From JABCPE02 sp963520725 (GTDB lineage: Bacteria; Bacteroidota; Bacteroidia; Flavobacteriales; Weeksellaceae): a DNA stretch of 11,374 bases. How positions within the stretch are numbered: the stretch's first letter is position 1; the number at the start of each line of letters is the position of its first letter. A program made the translations under genes and the position numbers. The stretch is taken from NCBI GenBank assembly GCA_963520725.1, contig CAUQSG010000054.1, positions 1 through 11,374 of the forward strand, in the 5' to 3' direction. Positions 1 through 7,394 of this stretch are shown here, in pieces. The notes under the pieces are model-generated. The model worked only from the letters and a program-made list of their open reading frames with translations. It was not told the origin of the DNA and did no database searches.

Positions 1-463
1 TTTTTCGGATGCGATAGAATTTTCAGTTGAAGGAAAAACCGTTGCAAGACTCGGAAAAGTAAGTCCGAAAATGCTGAAAAAATTTGACATAGACCAAGAG
101 GCATTCTATGCAGAAATAGAACTTGAAGAATGTCAAAATCTTCGTAATACAGATAATTTACGCTTCAGAGATATTCCTAAATTTAACAAAACTAGAAGGG
201 ATTTGGCGCTGTTAGTAGATAAGTCTGTGCTATACACACAACTTTATAATGCTGCTAAAAATAACAAGTCTCCATTCTTGAAGAACATCAATTTGTTTGA
301 TGTGTATGAAGGTAAAAATCTTCCAGAGGACAAGAAATCTTATGCATTGAGTTTTGAACTTCTTAACGAAGAAAAAACGATGGAAGAAAAGGAGATAGCG
401 CAAGTGATGGATTCTTTGGTAAATGTTTTCAAGAAACAGTTTAATGCGGAACTCCGCTCATAA
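1..463 (+). CDS. pheT: Phenylalanine--tRNA ligase beta subunit, C-terminal part (5' end outside window)
   Basis: The frame is already open at base 2, so about 153 C-terminal residues of a roughly 800-residue protein are present; the ATG at 71 is internal. The beta subunit works with PheS in a cytoplasmic (alpha-beta)2 enzyme that charges tRNA-Phe. The visible part covers the end of the B3/B4-like core (a stretch reading IEFSVEGKTVARLGKVSPK) and the whole C-terminal FDX-ACB anticodon-binding domain. That domain is recognised from FRDIPKFNKTRRDLALLVD, then FDVYEGKNLPEDKKSYALSF, and the closing FNAELRS, which matches the usual family ending. The gene ends with TAA, and the next gene starts 11 bp later, so the two are probably cotranscribed. 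Nothing looks damaged. Identification is from recalled family motifs. Confidence 0.95.
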   Translation, partial: FSDAIEFSVEGKTVARLGKVSPKMLKKFDIDQEAFYAEIELEECQNLRNTDNLRFRDIPKFNKTRRDLALLVDKSVLYTQLYNAAKNNKSPFLKNINLFDVYEGKNLPEDKKSYALSFELLNEEKTMEEKEIAQVMDSLVNVFKKQFNAELRS

Positions 464-474
464 ATACACAAATT

Positions 475-870
475 ATGAAAAAAATAATTTCACTAACAGC
501 CGTGCTTGTCTTGTCATTATCTTGTTCCAATGCATCTGTTGCAGGAAAAAAAGAGAGTGTACAACTGAATAATACAAGCTGGATTTTGGAGGATAATTCA
601 AGAACAGAATCAGGAATTACTTTAGAAATTTCAAAGGGCAGAGTATCAGGTTTTTCTGGGTGTAATAATTATTTCTCGGAATTAACCACAAATTCAAAAG
701 ATACTTTCCAAGTAAAAAGTATAGGAGCGACACGAAAACTTTGTGATAATATTTCTGTGGAAGAAGATTATCTAAATTTACTTGAAAAAGTGAATAAATA
801 TGTAATCAGCGAAACCTCTTTGGAGTTGTATAAAGACAATGTTTTGTTATTGAAATTTAAAAGAAAGTAA
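475..870 (+). CDS. META/HslJ-domain exported protein, probable lipoprotein
   Basis: A 131-residue protein. The N-terminus (MKK, then a hydrophobic run to residue 16) is a signal peptide followed by Cys17. The context SLSC is a weak lipobox because leucine sits at -2 rather than -3, so lipidation is likely but not certain. Residues 30-130 form one META domain: LNNTSW opening, SGFSGCNNYF at 58-67, IGATRKLC at 83-90 with the paired cysteine, a conserved Glu pair near 96-97, and a final LLLKFKRK strand. META/HslJ proteins are small envelope or secreted proteins linked to heat or novobiocin tolerance in E. coli; the molecular activity is unknown. It starts 11 bp after pheT with no promoter box between, so it probably rides on the pheT transcript. 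The role here is not known. Confidence 0.88.
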   Translation: MKKIISLTAVLVLSLSCSNASVAGKKESVQLNNTSWILEDNSRTESGITLEISKGRVSGFSGCNNYFSELTTNSKDTFQVKSIGATRKLCDNISVEEDYLNLLEKVNKYVISETSLELYKDNVLLLKFKRK

Positions 871-884
871 CTTTTTTTGATAGA

Positions 885-919
885 TAATTTTGTTGTTTTA
901 GAAAAAAAAAGTAATTTTG
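885..919 (+). promoter_or_regulatory. Bacteroidota-type promoter for the yceD-rpmF pair
   Basis: TTTG at 889-892, 19 bases, then TAATTTTG at 912-919 fit the TTTG / TAnnTTTG pattern of Bacteroidota primary sigma promoters with standard spacing. A second TAATTTTG lies at 885-892 and overlaps the -33 box. The spacer holds a run of nine A at 902-910. The inferred transcription start is about 5-7 bases after the -7 box, leaving a 5' leader of only a few bases before the ATG at 930. This is a pattern match, not measured. Confidence 0.7.
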
Positions 920-929
920 CAAACCTATT

Positions 930-1457
930 ATGGACAAATATAGAAACTATGACATCAGTTTTTCTGGTCTAAAGCAAGGAAAACATGAGTTTGAGTTCTG
1001 TGTTGAACAGCAGTTCTTTGATTTATTTGAGGCTGAAGAAGAATTTGAAAATGCCAAAATAGTTAGTAAAGTTTTACTTGAAAAACATTCTACTTTTTTG
1101 GATTTTGTAATTTCTGTTTCAGGAACAGTGGATTTGACTTGTGATATCAGCAATGAAAAATTCCAGTATCCGATAAACAATGAAATAAAATTCTTAGTAA
1201 AGTTTGGAGAAGAATATGATGATAGTAATGAAGAGATCATTACAATTCCTCATCATTATAGTGAGTTCAATATTGCCCAGTTTATCTACGAAGCAGTGGT
1301 TCTTGCTATTCCTATGAAAAAAGTATCTCCTGCTGCATTAGAAAACGAAGAATTCCAAGACTTATTGGATAAATTCAGTCCTAAAATAAATGAAGAAAAG
1401 GCGGATGATGAAGACATAGATCCAAGATGGGAAGCGTTAAATAAATTGAGAAAATAA
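930..1457 (+). CDS. YceD/DUF177 family protein
   Basis: A 175-residue acidic protein. The DUF177/YceD family is recognised from its middle part (SGTVDLTCDISNEKFQYPI, then an acidic loop and IPHHYSEFNIAQFIYEAVVLAIPM) and from the terminal DPRWEALNKLRK at 164-175, which is a family hallmark. The usual CxxC-type metal site is reduced to a single Cys in this copy. In bacteria and plastids the family is tied to 23S rRNA accumulation and large-subunit biogenesis, and its gene is characteristically next to rpmF, as here (32 bp away). It is cytoplasmic, with no signal peptide. The biochemical role is not settled. The start at 930 is supported by the promoter box immediately upstream and by the family's usual N-terminus. 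Confidence 0.9.
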   Translation: MDKYRNYDISFSGLKQGKHEFEFCVEQQFFDLFEAEEEFENAKIVSKVLLEKHSTFLDFVISVSGTVDLTCDISNEKFQYPINNEIKFLVKFGEEYDDSNEEIITIPHHYSEFNIAQFIYEAVVLAIPMKKVSPAALENEEFQDLLDKFSPKINEEKADDEDIDPRWEALNKLRK

Positions 1458-1489
1458 AAGTTAATATAAAAAGCTAAAAATTATTAGAA

Positions 1490-1687
1490 ATGGCACATCC
1501 TAAAAGAAGACAGTCATCTACAAGAAGAGATAAAAGAAGAACTCACTACAAAGCAGTAGTTCCTCAATTGGCAAAAGATGCTACAACAGGTGAATTACAC
1601 CTATATCACAGAGCTCACTGGCATGAAGGAAAACTTTACTACAGAGGTAAAGTAGTTCTTGAAAAAGAAGTAGAATCTGCAGAATAA
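1490..1687 (+). CDS. rpmF: 50S ribosomal protein bL32
   Basis: A 65-residue, strongly basic protein with the classic bL32 opening MAHPKRRQSSTRRDKRRTHY. It is a component of the large ribosomal subunit near the peptidyl-transferase region. The second half (about residues 30-55, GELHLYHRAHWHEGKLYYRG) has no cysteine at all, so the four zinc-binding Cys of the C+ form of L32 are absent and this is a zinc-independent C- form. The start has no Shine-Dalgarno sequence; the bases before it are A-rich, as usual in this phylum. It lies 32 bp after the yceD gene and is followed by a hairpin and an intrinsic terminator, so yceD-rpmF is probably a two-gene unit. Confidence 0.96.
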   Translation: MAHPKRRQSSTRRDKRRTHYKAVVPQLAKDATTGELHLYHRAHWHEGKLYYRGKVVLEKEVESAE

Positions 1688-1692
1688 CGATA

Positions 1693-1718
1693 GGTTTTTG
1701 GTAAAATCTCCAAAAATC
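1693..1718 (+). other. Short hairpin just after rpmF
   Basis: GGTTTTTGG (1693-1701) can pair with CCAAAAATC (1710-1718), giving nine pairs with one G-U and an 8-base loop. No T-run follows, so it is not itself a terminator. It may stabilise the 3' end of the mRNA, or may simply be part of the 3' UTR ahead of the terminator at 1734. Confidence 0.4.
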
Positions 1719-1733
1719 GCGGTAGAAATATAG

Positions 1734-1767
1734 AACCATTCTTTTTACGAAAGTGAATGGTTTTTTG
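1734..1767 (+). terminator. Intrinsic terminator after rpmF
   Basis: AACCATTC (1734-1741) pairs perfectly with GAATGGTT (1755-1762) around a 13-base loop, and six T (1761-1766) follow directly. This separates the yceD-rpmF unit from accB. Confidence 0.8.
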
Positions 1768-1778
1768 TGTTTATTTAC

Positions 1779-1786
1779 TATATTTG
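1779..1786 (+). promoter_or_regulatory. -7 promoter box before accB
   Basis: TATATTTG matches TAnnTTTG and lies 19 bases before the accB ATG, just after the rpmF terminator. The nearest TTTG (1764-1767) is only 11 bases away, inside the terminator T-run, so no convincing -33 box is seen. It is called on the -7 match and the position. Confidence 0.5.
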
Positions 1787-1805
1787 AATAATAAAATTAT
1801 TTTTT

Positions 1806-2276
1806 ATGGATATTAAAGACTTACAAAACCTTATTAAATTTGTTTCAAAGGCTGATGTAGCCGGAGTAAAATACAAAACTAAGGATTTTGAAATCAATAT
1901 TACCAATCATACATTTGGTACGGTGGTGACAACGCCACAGATGACACAAGTTCAACCAGTGGTAAATGCAGCTCCTGTTGCACAGTCAGAGCAGGAATCT
2001 TCTGCAAACTCAGCAGAATCTGCAGAAAATGATAAATATATTACAATAAAATCTCCTATCATTGGTACTTTCTATAGAAAACCAGCTCCAGACAAAGATC
2101 CTTTCGTGAGTGTAGGAAGCGAAATCACAGAAGGAACAGTAGTTTGTGTGGTAGAAGCTATGAAGTTATTCAATCAGATAGAGTCTGAAGTGAGTGGGAA
2201 AATTGTGAAAATTTTGGTGGATGATGCCTCTCCTGTAGAGTACGACCAGCCATTATTCTTAGTAGACCCATCATAA
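1806..2276 (+). CDS. accB: Acetyl-CoA carboxylase biotin carboxyl carrier protein (BCCP)
   Basis: A 156-residue protein. Residues 1-35 are the N-terminal dimerisation segment (MDIKDLQNLIKFVSKADVAGVKY), 40-76 an Ala/Gln/Ser-rich flexible linker, and 78-155 the biotinyl domain. The biotin-accepting lysine is K120 in VVEAMKLFNQIE; IKSPIIGTFYRKPAPDKDPFV is the conserved opening of the domain. BCCP carries carboxybiotin from AccC to the AccAD carboxyltransferase, the first committed step of fatty acid synthesis. Length is normal for the family. The gene has its own -7 box and is followed 37 bp later by accC, so the two are almost certainly cotranscribed. accA and accD are not in the window. BirA must modify the protein for function. 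Confidence 0.96.
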   Translation: MDIKDLQNLIKFVSKADVAGVKYKTKDFEINITNHTFGTVVTTPQMTQVQPVVNAAPVAQSEQESSANSAESAENDKYITIKSPIIGTFYRKPAPDKDPFVSVGSEITEGTVVCVVEAMKLFNQIESEVSGKIVKILVDDASPVEYDQPLFLVDPS

Positions 2277-2313
2277 ATTACTCTATTTATTGTAATTGAT
2301 AAACAGAAAAACA

Positions 2314-3669
2314 ATGTTTAAAAAGATATTAATTGCCAATCGTGGAGAGATTGCGATGAGAATTCTCAGAACTTGTAAAGAGATGGGAATCAAAACAGTA
2401 GCAGTCTACTCAATCGCGGATAAAGATAGTCTGCATGTAAGATTTGCGGATGAAGCGGTATGTATAGGTCCTGCGGCGAGTAAGGATTCTTATCTGAAAA
2501 TTCCTAACATCATTGCAGCAGCAGAAATCACAAATGCAGATGCCATTCACCCTGGCTATGGATTTTTGGCTGAAAATGCTAATTTTTCTAGAATTTGTCA
2601 GAAAAATGGAATCAAATTCATAGGAGCTACACCAGAGCAGATAGAAAAAATGGGAGACAAAGCCACTGCGAAAGCAACAATGAAAGCGGCTGGAATCCCT
2701 TGTGTTCCTGGGTCTGATGGACTTGTAGAGTCTCTAGAAGAAGCTGAAAAAATAGCTGAAGAAATCGGCTATCCTGTAATGATAAAAGCTACCGCAGGTG
2801 GTGGTGGTAAAGGAATGCGTGCCATCTGGAGCAAAGAAGAGCTTAGAGAAAGCTGGGATTCTACTATTCAAGAGGCTTTGGCGGCTTTCGGGAATGGTGG
2901 AATGTACATGGAAAAACTGATAGAAGAGCCAAGACACATAGAATTCCAGATTGCTGGAGATAGATATGGTAAGGCTTGCCATTTATCAGAAAGAGACTGC
3001 TCTATCCAGAGAAGAAATCAAAAATTGATAGAAGAAACGCCGTCTCCTTTTATGACGGATGAGCTTCGTGAAAAAATGGGAAATGCCGCTGTAAAAGCAG
3101 CTGAATATATTGGATATGAGGGAGTAGGGACGATAGAATTTTTGGTTGATAAACACAGAAATTTCTATTTCATGGAGATGAACACTCGTATTCAGGTGGA
3201 ACACCCTATCACAGAGCAGGTTATAGATTATGACCTTATCCGTGAGCAGATTTTACTAGCAGCAGGAGAAAAAATCCTTGGAAAAAACTATTATCCAAAA
3301 TTATATTCTATAGAATGTAGAATCAATGCGGAAGATCCATATTCTGATTTTAGACCTGCACCTGGTAAAATTACTCAGCTTAATATCCCTGGCGGACACG
3401 GTGTGAGAGTGGATACGCATGTGTATGCTGGTTATACAATCCCGCCAAACTATGATTCTATGATAGCTAAGCTCATCATCACAGCACAGACTAGAGAGGA
3501 GGCTATTGCTAAAATGAAAAGGTCTTTGGATGAGTTTTATATAGAAGGAGTGAAAACTACTATTCCTTTCCACAGACAACTGATGGACAATCCTGATTTC
3601 CTAGCTGGAAATTACACAACTAAGTTTATGGAGACTTTTGTGATGGATAAAGATTATGAATTTCACTAA
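2314..3669 (+). CDS. accC: Acetyl-CoA carboxylase, biotin carboxylase subunit
   Basis: A 451-residue cytoplasmic ATP-grasp enzyme that carboxylates BCCP-biotin using ATP and bicarbonate. The start is ATG 2314 (MFKKILIANRGEIAMRI); the frame also has a TTG at 2296, but the family always begins at this lysine-rich start. Domains: biotin carboxylase N-terminal 1-112, ATP-grasp about 114-320, C-terminal domain 334-440. Visible active-site elements are K116, K158, the glycine loop AGGGGKGMR 161-169, H208, K237, E275, E288 and N290, then R292-Q294-V295-E296 (TRIQVEHPITE). All expected residues are present and the length equals that of E. coli AccC within a few residues. It lies 37 bp after accB and ends 8 bp before a strong hairpin terminator. 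Confidence 0.97.
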   Translation: MFKKILIANRGEIAMRILRTCKEMGIKTVAVYSIADKDSLHVRFADEAVCIGPAASKDSYLKIPNIIAAAEITNADAIHPGYGFLAENANFSRICQKNGIKFIGATPEQIEKMGDKATAKATMKAAGIPCVPGSDGLVESLEEAEKIAEEIGYPVMIKATAGGGGKGMRAIWSKEELRESWDSTIQEALAAFGNGGMYMEKLIEEPRHIEFQIAGDRYGKACHLSERDCSIQRRNQKLIEETPSPFMTDELREKMGNAAVKAAEYIGYEGVGTIEFLVDKHRNFYFMEMNTRIQVEHPITEQVIDYDLIREQILLAAGEKILGKNYYPKLYSIECRINAEDPYSDFRPAPGKITQLNIPGGHGVRVDTHVYAGYTIPPNYDSMIAKLIITAQTREEAIAKMKRSLDEFYIEGVKTTIPFHRQLMDNPDFLAGNYTTKFMETFVMDKDYEFH

Positions 3670-3677
3670 ATAAAAAG

Positions 3678-3717
3678 AAACACTACTAAAATTTAGTAGT
3701 GTTTTTATTTTTTACTT
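3678..3717. terminator. Bidirectional intrinsic terminator between accC and the permease gene
   Basis: A 13-base near-perfect inverted repeat, AAACACTACTAAA (3678-3690) and TTTAGTAGTGTTT (3692-3704). On the + strand it is followed by TTTTTATTTTTT; on the - strand it is followed by TTTCTTTTTATTT. It can therefore stop both accC transcription and the converging transcription of the permease gene, whose stop codon is at 3721. Confidence 0.88.
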
Positions 3718-3720
3718 TAT

Positions 3721-5085
3721 TTACTTTACGCCTAATTTTCCGAGTAAAATAAAGAATACAGCGATTACTAAATAAGATAGTCCATTAGGAGATAAAAGCG
3801 TCCCTGCTAAAACCACGCATGTTCCTATCAGAGCAAAAAGCAGCATGGTGTATTTCAGGGTTTTATTTTTTAATAAATGTTCTCTAAATAATTTGAAAAG
3901 CCCTAAATACAAACAAAAATTAACCACATAAATGAACAGAATAGGAATGGCTGATATGTCGTAATTTATTGTTTTTAGGAAAGGATTGGTATTAGATAAA
4001 TAAAAAATAAAAAGATAAATAGTCATTAGCCCAAAGCCTACCAAAGCGCTATTTACGGGCATTCCAGTCCTCTTGCTGATATTACCCAGATTCAGGAATT
4101 TTTTAGAATACTCCAGATTGTAGAACTGGTAAGGAGCGCGGGTATTTGCGAGAACAAGTCCATTGCAAGTTCCTAATACAGAGATAATTATAAATAGCTG
4201 TATGGCTATCGCTCCTGCTTCGGAGGAAATTTTTCTTGAAAATTCGATGATGTAGGTGTCGCCCAGCTGCCGTATTTCATCACTGCTCATTTTGGAGACA
4301 ATTCCTAAATAATAAAAAACATAAACCACCAAGACTATTAAAGTTCCTGATATTAAGGCTTTTGGGAGGTTTTTCTGTGAGTCTTTGATTTCTCCAGAAA
4401 TTTGCATCGCGATATACCACCCATCCATAGAAAAGGCGATAGGAATGAAACTTGCTCCCACTAAAAGCCAAAAGTTAGTTTCGTTAGAAGAAATTACTGC
4501 ATGATTTTCAGCTTGATTCAGCATTTCTGCGTCATTTCCTACAAGGCTTATAATTCCGATAGCCGCAATGAAAATGAGCGGAAACAGCTTTAATACTGCG
4601 GTTAATTGTAGAAAAACACCGCTAGATTTTGGTCTGAAAATATTAAGTAATAAAAATATGACTCCATTACACCAACCTATCAGTGAATAGTGCAGGAAAT
4701 TAGGTTCAAAATGGATAAACTCCGCAAGGAAATGAGATATGTAAATCCCTGATACCGTGAGTAAAACTCCCGCCAGTAAAGGCAAAAACATAATGAAATA
4801 AACCCAGCCCACATAAGCCGCAGCTCTTTTCCCATAGCGAAACTCCACATAATGCAGGATTCCGCCTTCCTTCGGAGAGAAAATGGCGTAATTGGCCATA
4901 GATGCCGCTGAAAAAACTACGCTGATTCCCACGATGATAAAACCCATCACACCTGCGTAAACATTGCCATTGGTGGAGGCTAAAACATCATCTACTTTGA
5001 AGAAAATACCAGAACCAACCATCTGTCCGACTACCATGGACACCGCCATGAACAGCCCGTATCTTACCTCTAATTTCTGTCCCAT
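3721..5085 (-). CDS. APC-family amino acid permease (LAT-like)
   Basis: A 454-residue inner-membrane transporter with about 12 hydrophobic segments. Family marks: the TM1 unwound substrate-binding motif GSGIFF at 24-29 after VSMVVGQMV; FSPKEGGILHYVEFRYG near 69-85; the TM6 region AFSMDGWYIAMQISGEIKDSQKNLPKA (217-243) with the conserved Glu-Ile then Lys-Asn-Leu-Pro; and GTCNGLVLANTR at 305-316 in TM8. This pattern fits the L-type (LAT/SteT-like) branch, exchangers or importers of neutral or aromatic amino acids; substrate and direction cannot be read from sequence. It lies 67 bp downstream of the glycosyltransferase run with its own -7 box, so it need not belong to that operon. Length is normal, with no sign of damage. 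Confidence 0.9.
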   Translation of the reverse strand: MGQKLEVRYGLFMAVSMVVGQMVGSGIFFKVDDVLASTNGNVYAGVMGFIIVGISVVFSAASMANYAIFSPKEGGILHYVEFRYGKRAAAYVGWVYFIMFLPLLAGVLLTVSGIYISHFLAEFIHFEPNFLHYSLIGWCNGVIFLLLNIFRPKSSGVFLQLTAVLKLFPLIFIAAIGIISLVGNDAEMLNQAENHAVISSNETNFWLLVGASFIPIAFSMDGWYIAMQISGEIKDSQKNLPKALISGTLIVLVVYVFYYLGIVSKMSSDEIRQLGDTYIIEFSRKISSEAGAIAIQLFIIISVLGTCNGLVLANTRAPYQFYNLEYSKKFLNLGNISKRTGMPVNSALVGFGLMTIYLFIFYLSNTNPFLKTINYDISAIPILFIYVVNFCLYLGLFKLFREHLLKNKTLKYTMLLFALIGTCVVLAGTLLSPNGLSYLVIAVFFILLGKLGVK

Positions 5086-5111
5086 TGTTTGATTTTAGTC
5101 GTTTAGAATAA

Positions 5112-5147
5112 CAAATATAAGGTTAAATTGAACAAGTAGGGGGCAAA
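5112..5147 (-). promoter_or_regulatory. Candidate promoter for the permease gene
   Basis: On the - strand TATATTTG (+ coordinates 5112-5119) matches TAnnTTTG and sits about 26 bases before the permease ATG. A TTTG from the T-run at 5144-5147 is 24 bases upstream, slightly longer than the usual 17-23. The -7 box is convincing; the -33 box is tentative. Confidence 0.55.
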
Positions 5148-5152
5148 AAAAA

Positions 5153-6232
5153 TTAGTGCGCTAAAATTTTTTTGTAAAGGTTGAGATAATTTTGAGCCAT
5201 TTTTTTATATTCAAACCGAGATGCCCATTTTTTAATTTTTTGGCTGTTTTCTATGGGAGAATTATTAAATTCTATCATCTCTTTTTGATAAGTTTCTGCC
5301 ATCTGCTTTGGTTCAAGGCTATCAAAATAAAAAGCTACATTTCCTCCAATCTCAGGAAGACTAGTGTATTTACTCAGAAATACGGGCTTTCCAAAAGCCA
5401 TTGCTTCAATAGGAGGAATTCCGAAACCCTCTGCAATAGATGGGTGGCACATTGCTTGACAATTTTGTATTAGTGCGTATTTTTCTTCTTCACTGATATT
5501 TTTCAAAAAATGAACTCGGTTTTGCAGATTTAGTTTTTCAACTGTATCCCTTACTTCGGTGGCATAAGGCTCTTTTTCGCCAGAGGATACCAAAACCAAA
5601 TCTTCACTAATATAAGGAAGCATCTCTACGAGTTTTTTCTGATTTTTTTTAGCAAATAGAACGCCTATATTGAGAATATATTTTTTTTGTTTTAAAAACT
5701 CATATTTCCCCAAAGAATAGTCCTTTTGTTCAGGAAAATCAATTCCATTATGAATAACAAAAATTTCTTTGACATTATCTAATGCGAGAATATTTTTGTT
5801 TTTCAACACATCTTCCTTCACAAAATCAGAAATACATACTAAATAATCCGTGTTTTTTAGATTATTATTTACTTTTTTTAGCATTTTATTTCTTTTGCTG
5901 GTACTCAAATCTTCATATAGAAAATTCAAATCATGAAGCGTAAGAATTTTGATGGATTTTCTATACTTTTTATGAAAATAAGATGAAAGCTGGTGGCTTG
6001 TGTGTACAATATCAAATTTTGAGCTGAAATTCTCATAAAATTTATGCCATCTTTTCCATTCAACGATAGGTAGAGAAGTATCTATTTTTTGTAATTCTGT
6101 TTTAGTTCCAAAATAGTTGAACATATATTCAGAATCAAGAGTCTGCAATCCTTTTGCTAAGTTTCGGAAAACATTAGCAATCCCTGAATTAGGATAACGA
6201 AGGCGCTCTAAGTCTATAAGGATTTTTTTCAT
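5153..6232 (-). CDS. GT4-family glycosyltransferase (GT-B fold)
   Basis: A 359-residue cytoplasmic or membrane-edge glycosyltransferase. The N-terminal half begins MKKILIDLERLRYPNSGIANV, where a small-residue turn near 16-18 is typical of GT4 acceptor domains; TLHDLNFLY lies at 98-106 and HNGID at 161-165, the hinge before the donor domain. The C-terminal domain has NIGVLFAKKNQ (188-198) and the donor-binding EX7E pair E268 and E276 in EGFGIPPIE, followed by SLPEIGG at 291-297. GT4 retaining enzymes usually transfer mannose, glucose or similar sugars from a nucleotide donor; donor and linkage cannot be deduced. The start overlaps the preceding gene's stop by 4 bp (ATGA), implying translational coupling. 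It is very AT-rich, with two A8 coding runs (+ positions 5643-5650 and 5681-5688). It is the last gene of the run. Confidence 0.9.
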   Translation of the reverse strand: MKKILIDLERLRYPNSGIANVFRNLAKGLQTLDSEYMFNYFGTKTELQKIDTSLPIVEWKRWHKFYENFSSKFDIVHTSHQLSSYFHKKYRKSIKILTLHDLNFLYEDLSTSKRNKMLKKVNNNLKNTDYLVCISDFVKEDVLKNKNILALDNVKEIFVIHNGIDFPEQKDYSLGKYEFLKQKKYILNIGVLFAKKNQKKLVEMLPYISEDLVLVSSGEKEPYATEVRDTVEKLNLQNRVHFLKNISEEEKYALIQNCQAMCHPSIAEGFGIPPIEAMAFGKPVFLSKYTSLPEIGGNVAFYFDSLEPKQMAETYQKEMIEFNNSPIENSQKIKKWASRFEYKKMAQNYLNLYKKILAH

Positions 6233-7380
6233 TTTGTTAAGAAAATATTATCTAATACTTTTTTCTCTTTTTCGAAAGAATGATTTTCTAAGAAATATTT
6301 CTTAGCTTCTTTTTTCTTTTCTATATAAAAAGATTTATCGCGCAAGAGTTTTAGAATTGCTTCTGCAAAATCTTTACCTGTATTTTCTACGATACAGCCA
6401 TTTAAGGTTTTGTTAAGAAGCCCATCTACTCCTCTGCGGTTGGTTACCACAGGTAATGAATGGGATAATGCTTCCAAAACTTTTATTTTAATTCCTGTTC
6501 CTGAAAGCATAGGACAAATAGCAATTTTAGCGTTTTGATAGAAATCTTCTATATCATCTACCATACCATGTTTTACGAAGTTAGGATGGTCAGAAACCAC
6601 CTTACAAATTTTACCTATAATATGCACTTTAGTATCTTCTAAAAAAGGTAGCACTTCCTTTTCAAACCACCTGATACCCATTACATTATGTGGATTTTGA
6701 CTTCCTATAAAAATCAATTCATACTTATAATTTTCTTTATATTCTGTAGGGCAGAAAGGAAAAGATATAGGAATGAGTGTAATTTTTTTATCTGTAAACT
6801 GCCCAAAAATATATTCCTCTTCCACAGAATAAGTCCAAATTTCATCAAACTTTTTAAGAATGTTTATTTCGCTTTGGAATAGTTTTCCTATTTTTCCTAT
6901 TTTATCCCTGCTTTGTGCTGTAATGAAATCGTGGGTATCTACTATTAGATAGGGCTTAGTTTTAATATTACTTACCACTTTTGCCCAAGAAGCATAGCTG
7001 ATAATCACTTTATCATAGTTTCCTTTGTCTATAAAGTTTGAAACCTTTTTGTTAAGCATTGGATTAGTAATATCGACGCTTGTCCCCTTTATCAGTTTTG
7101 GAAAAAGATTTAATAGTTTATATTCAAAGAATTGTTTTATCTTGTTAGTTTTGCTTCCTTTTCTGTTGATTAAATGTAATTTTACATTAGGATGTTTTTT
7201 TAGAAATTTAGCCTTATTTTCTTCATCCCAATCCCCCCAATCTCCAATAGAAAGAAAATCAACTTCATACATATCAGATAAAGATTCCAGATAATTTAGC
7301 ATTTGTGTACATCGTGTCAGGTTTCCTGCTTTGCCAGAAGACGGGTTATCTGGCATAAAGTATAATATTCTTTTTTTCAT
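6229..7380 (-). CDS. Glycosyltransferase, GT4-like (Glycos_transf_1_4 type)
   Basis: A 383-residue GT-B-fold transferase. The acceptor domain opens MKKRILYFMPDNPSSGKAGNLTR and contains IVDTHDF at 146-152. The donor domain has ELIFIGSQNPHNVMGIRWFEKEVLPF (about 221-246), KVHIIGK, and SGTGIKIKVLEALSHSLPVVTN at 293-314. In the EX7E position the first Glu is replaced by the GTGIK form, which is normal for this subfamily, and E303 is kept. It probably adds one sugar to a surface glycan; donor and acceptor are unknown. Its stop overlaps the next gene's ATG by 4 bp, and it starts 14 bp after the DUF6492 gene. Its composition is AT-rich like its neighbours and unlike the cupin gene, consistent with acquisition of the glycosyltransferase block as a unit. 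Confidence 0.86.
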   Translation of the reverse strand: MKKRILYFMPDNPSSGKAGNLTRCTQMLNYLESLSDMYEVDFLSIGDWGDWDEENKAKFLKKHPNVKLHLINRKGSKTNKIKQFFEYKLLNLFPKLIKGTSVDITNPMLNKKVSNFIDKGNYDKVIISYASWAKVVSNIKTKPYLIVDTHDFITAQSRDKIGKIGKLFQSEINILKKFDEIWTYSVEEEYIFGQFTDKKITLIPISFPFCPTEYKENYKYELIFIGSQNPHNVMGIRWFEKEVLPFLEDTKVHIIGKICKVVSDHPNFVKHGMVDDIEDFYQNAKIAICPMLSGTGIKIKVLEALSHSLPVVTNRRGVDGLLNKTLNGCIVENTGKDFAEAILKLLRDKSFYIEKKKEAKKYFLENHSFEKEKKVLDNIFLTK

Positions 7381-7394
7381 TTGCTTTATCTATG

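Noticed and set aside
871..929. Possible terminator after the META gene from the T-runs at 872-878 and 888-891
   Set aside because: No stem-forming inverted repeat precedes either T-run; the region is better explained as a promoter.
947..1240. 97-codon antisense frame within the yceD gene
   Set aside because: It is the shadow of a conserved family member, with Ser-rich composition and no motif.
2296..2313. In-frame TTG start for accC six codons upstream
   Set aside because: The family starts at MFKKILIANRGEIA; the extra codons INRKTM are not conserved in style, and the ATG at 2314 gives the normal length.
2734..3579. Three antisense reading frames inside accC (2734-2982, 2986-3204, 3301-3579)
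   Set aside because: They lie wholly within a complete accC gene, and their translations are rich in Ser, Phe and His with no family motif, as expected for shadows.
4280..4471. 63-codon frame on the same strand within the permease gene
   Set aside because: It overlaps conserved TM6 coding sequence in another frame and has no protein-like features.
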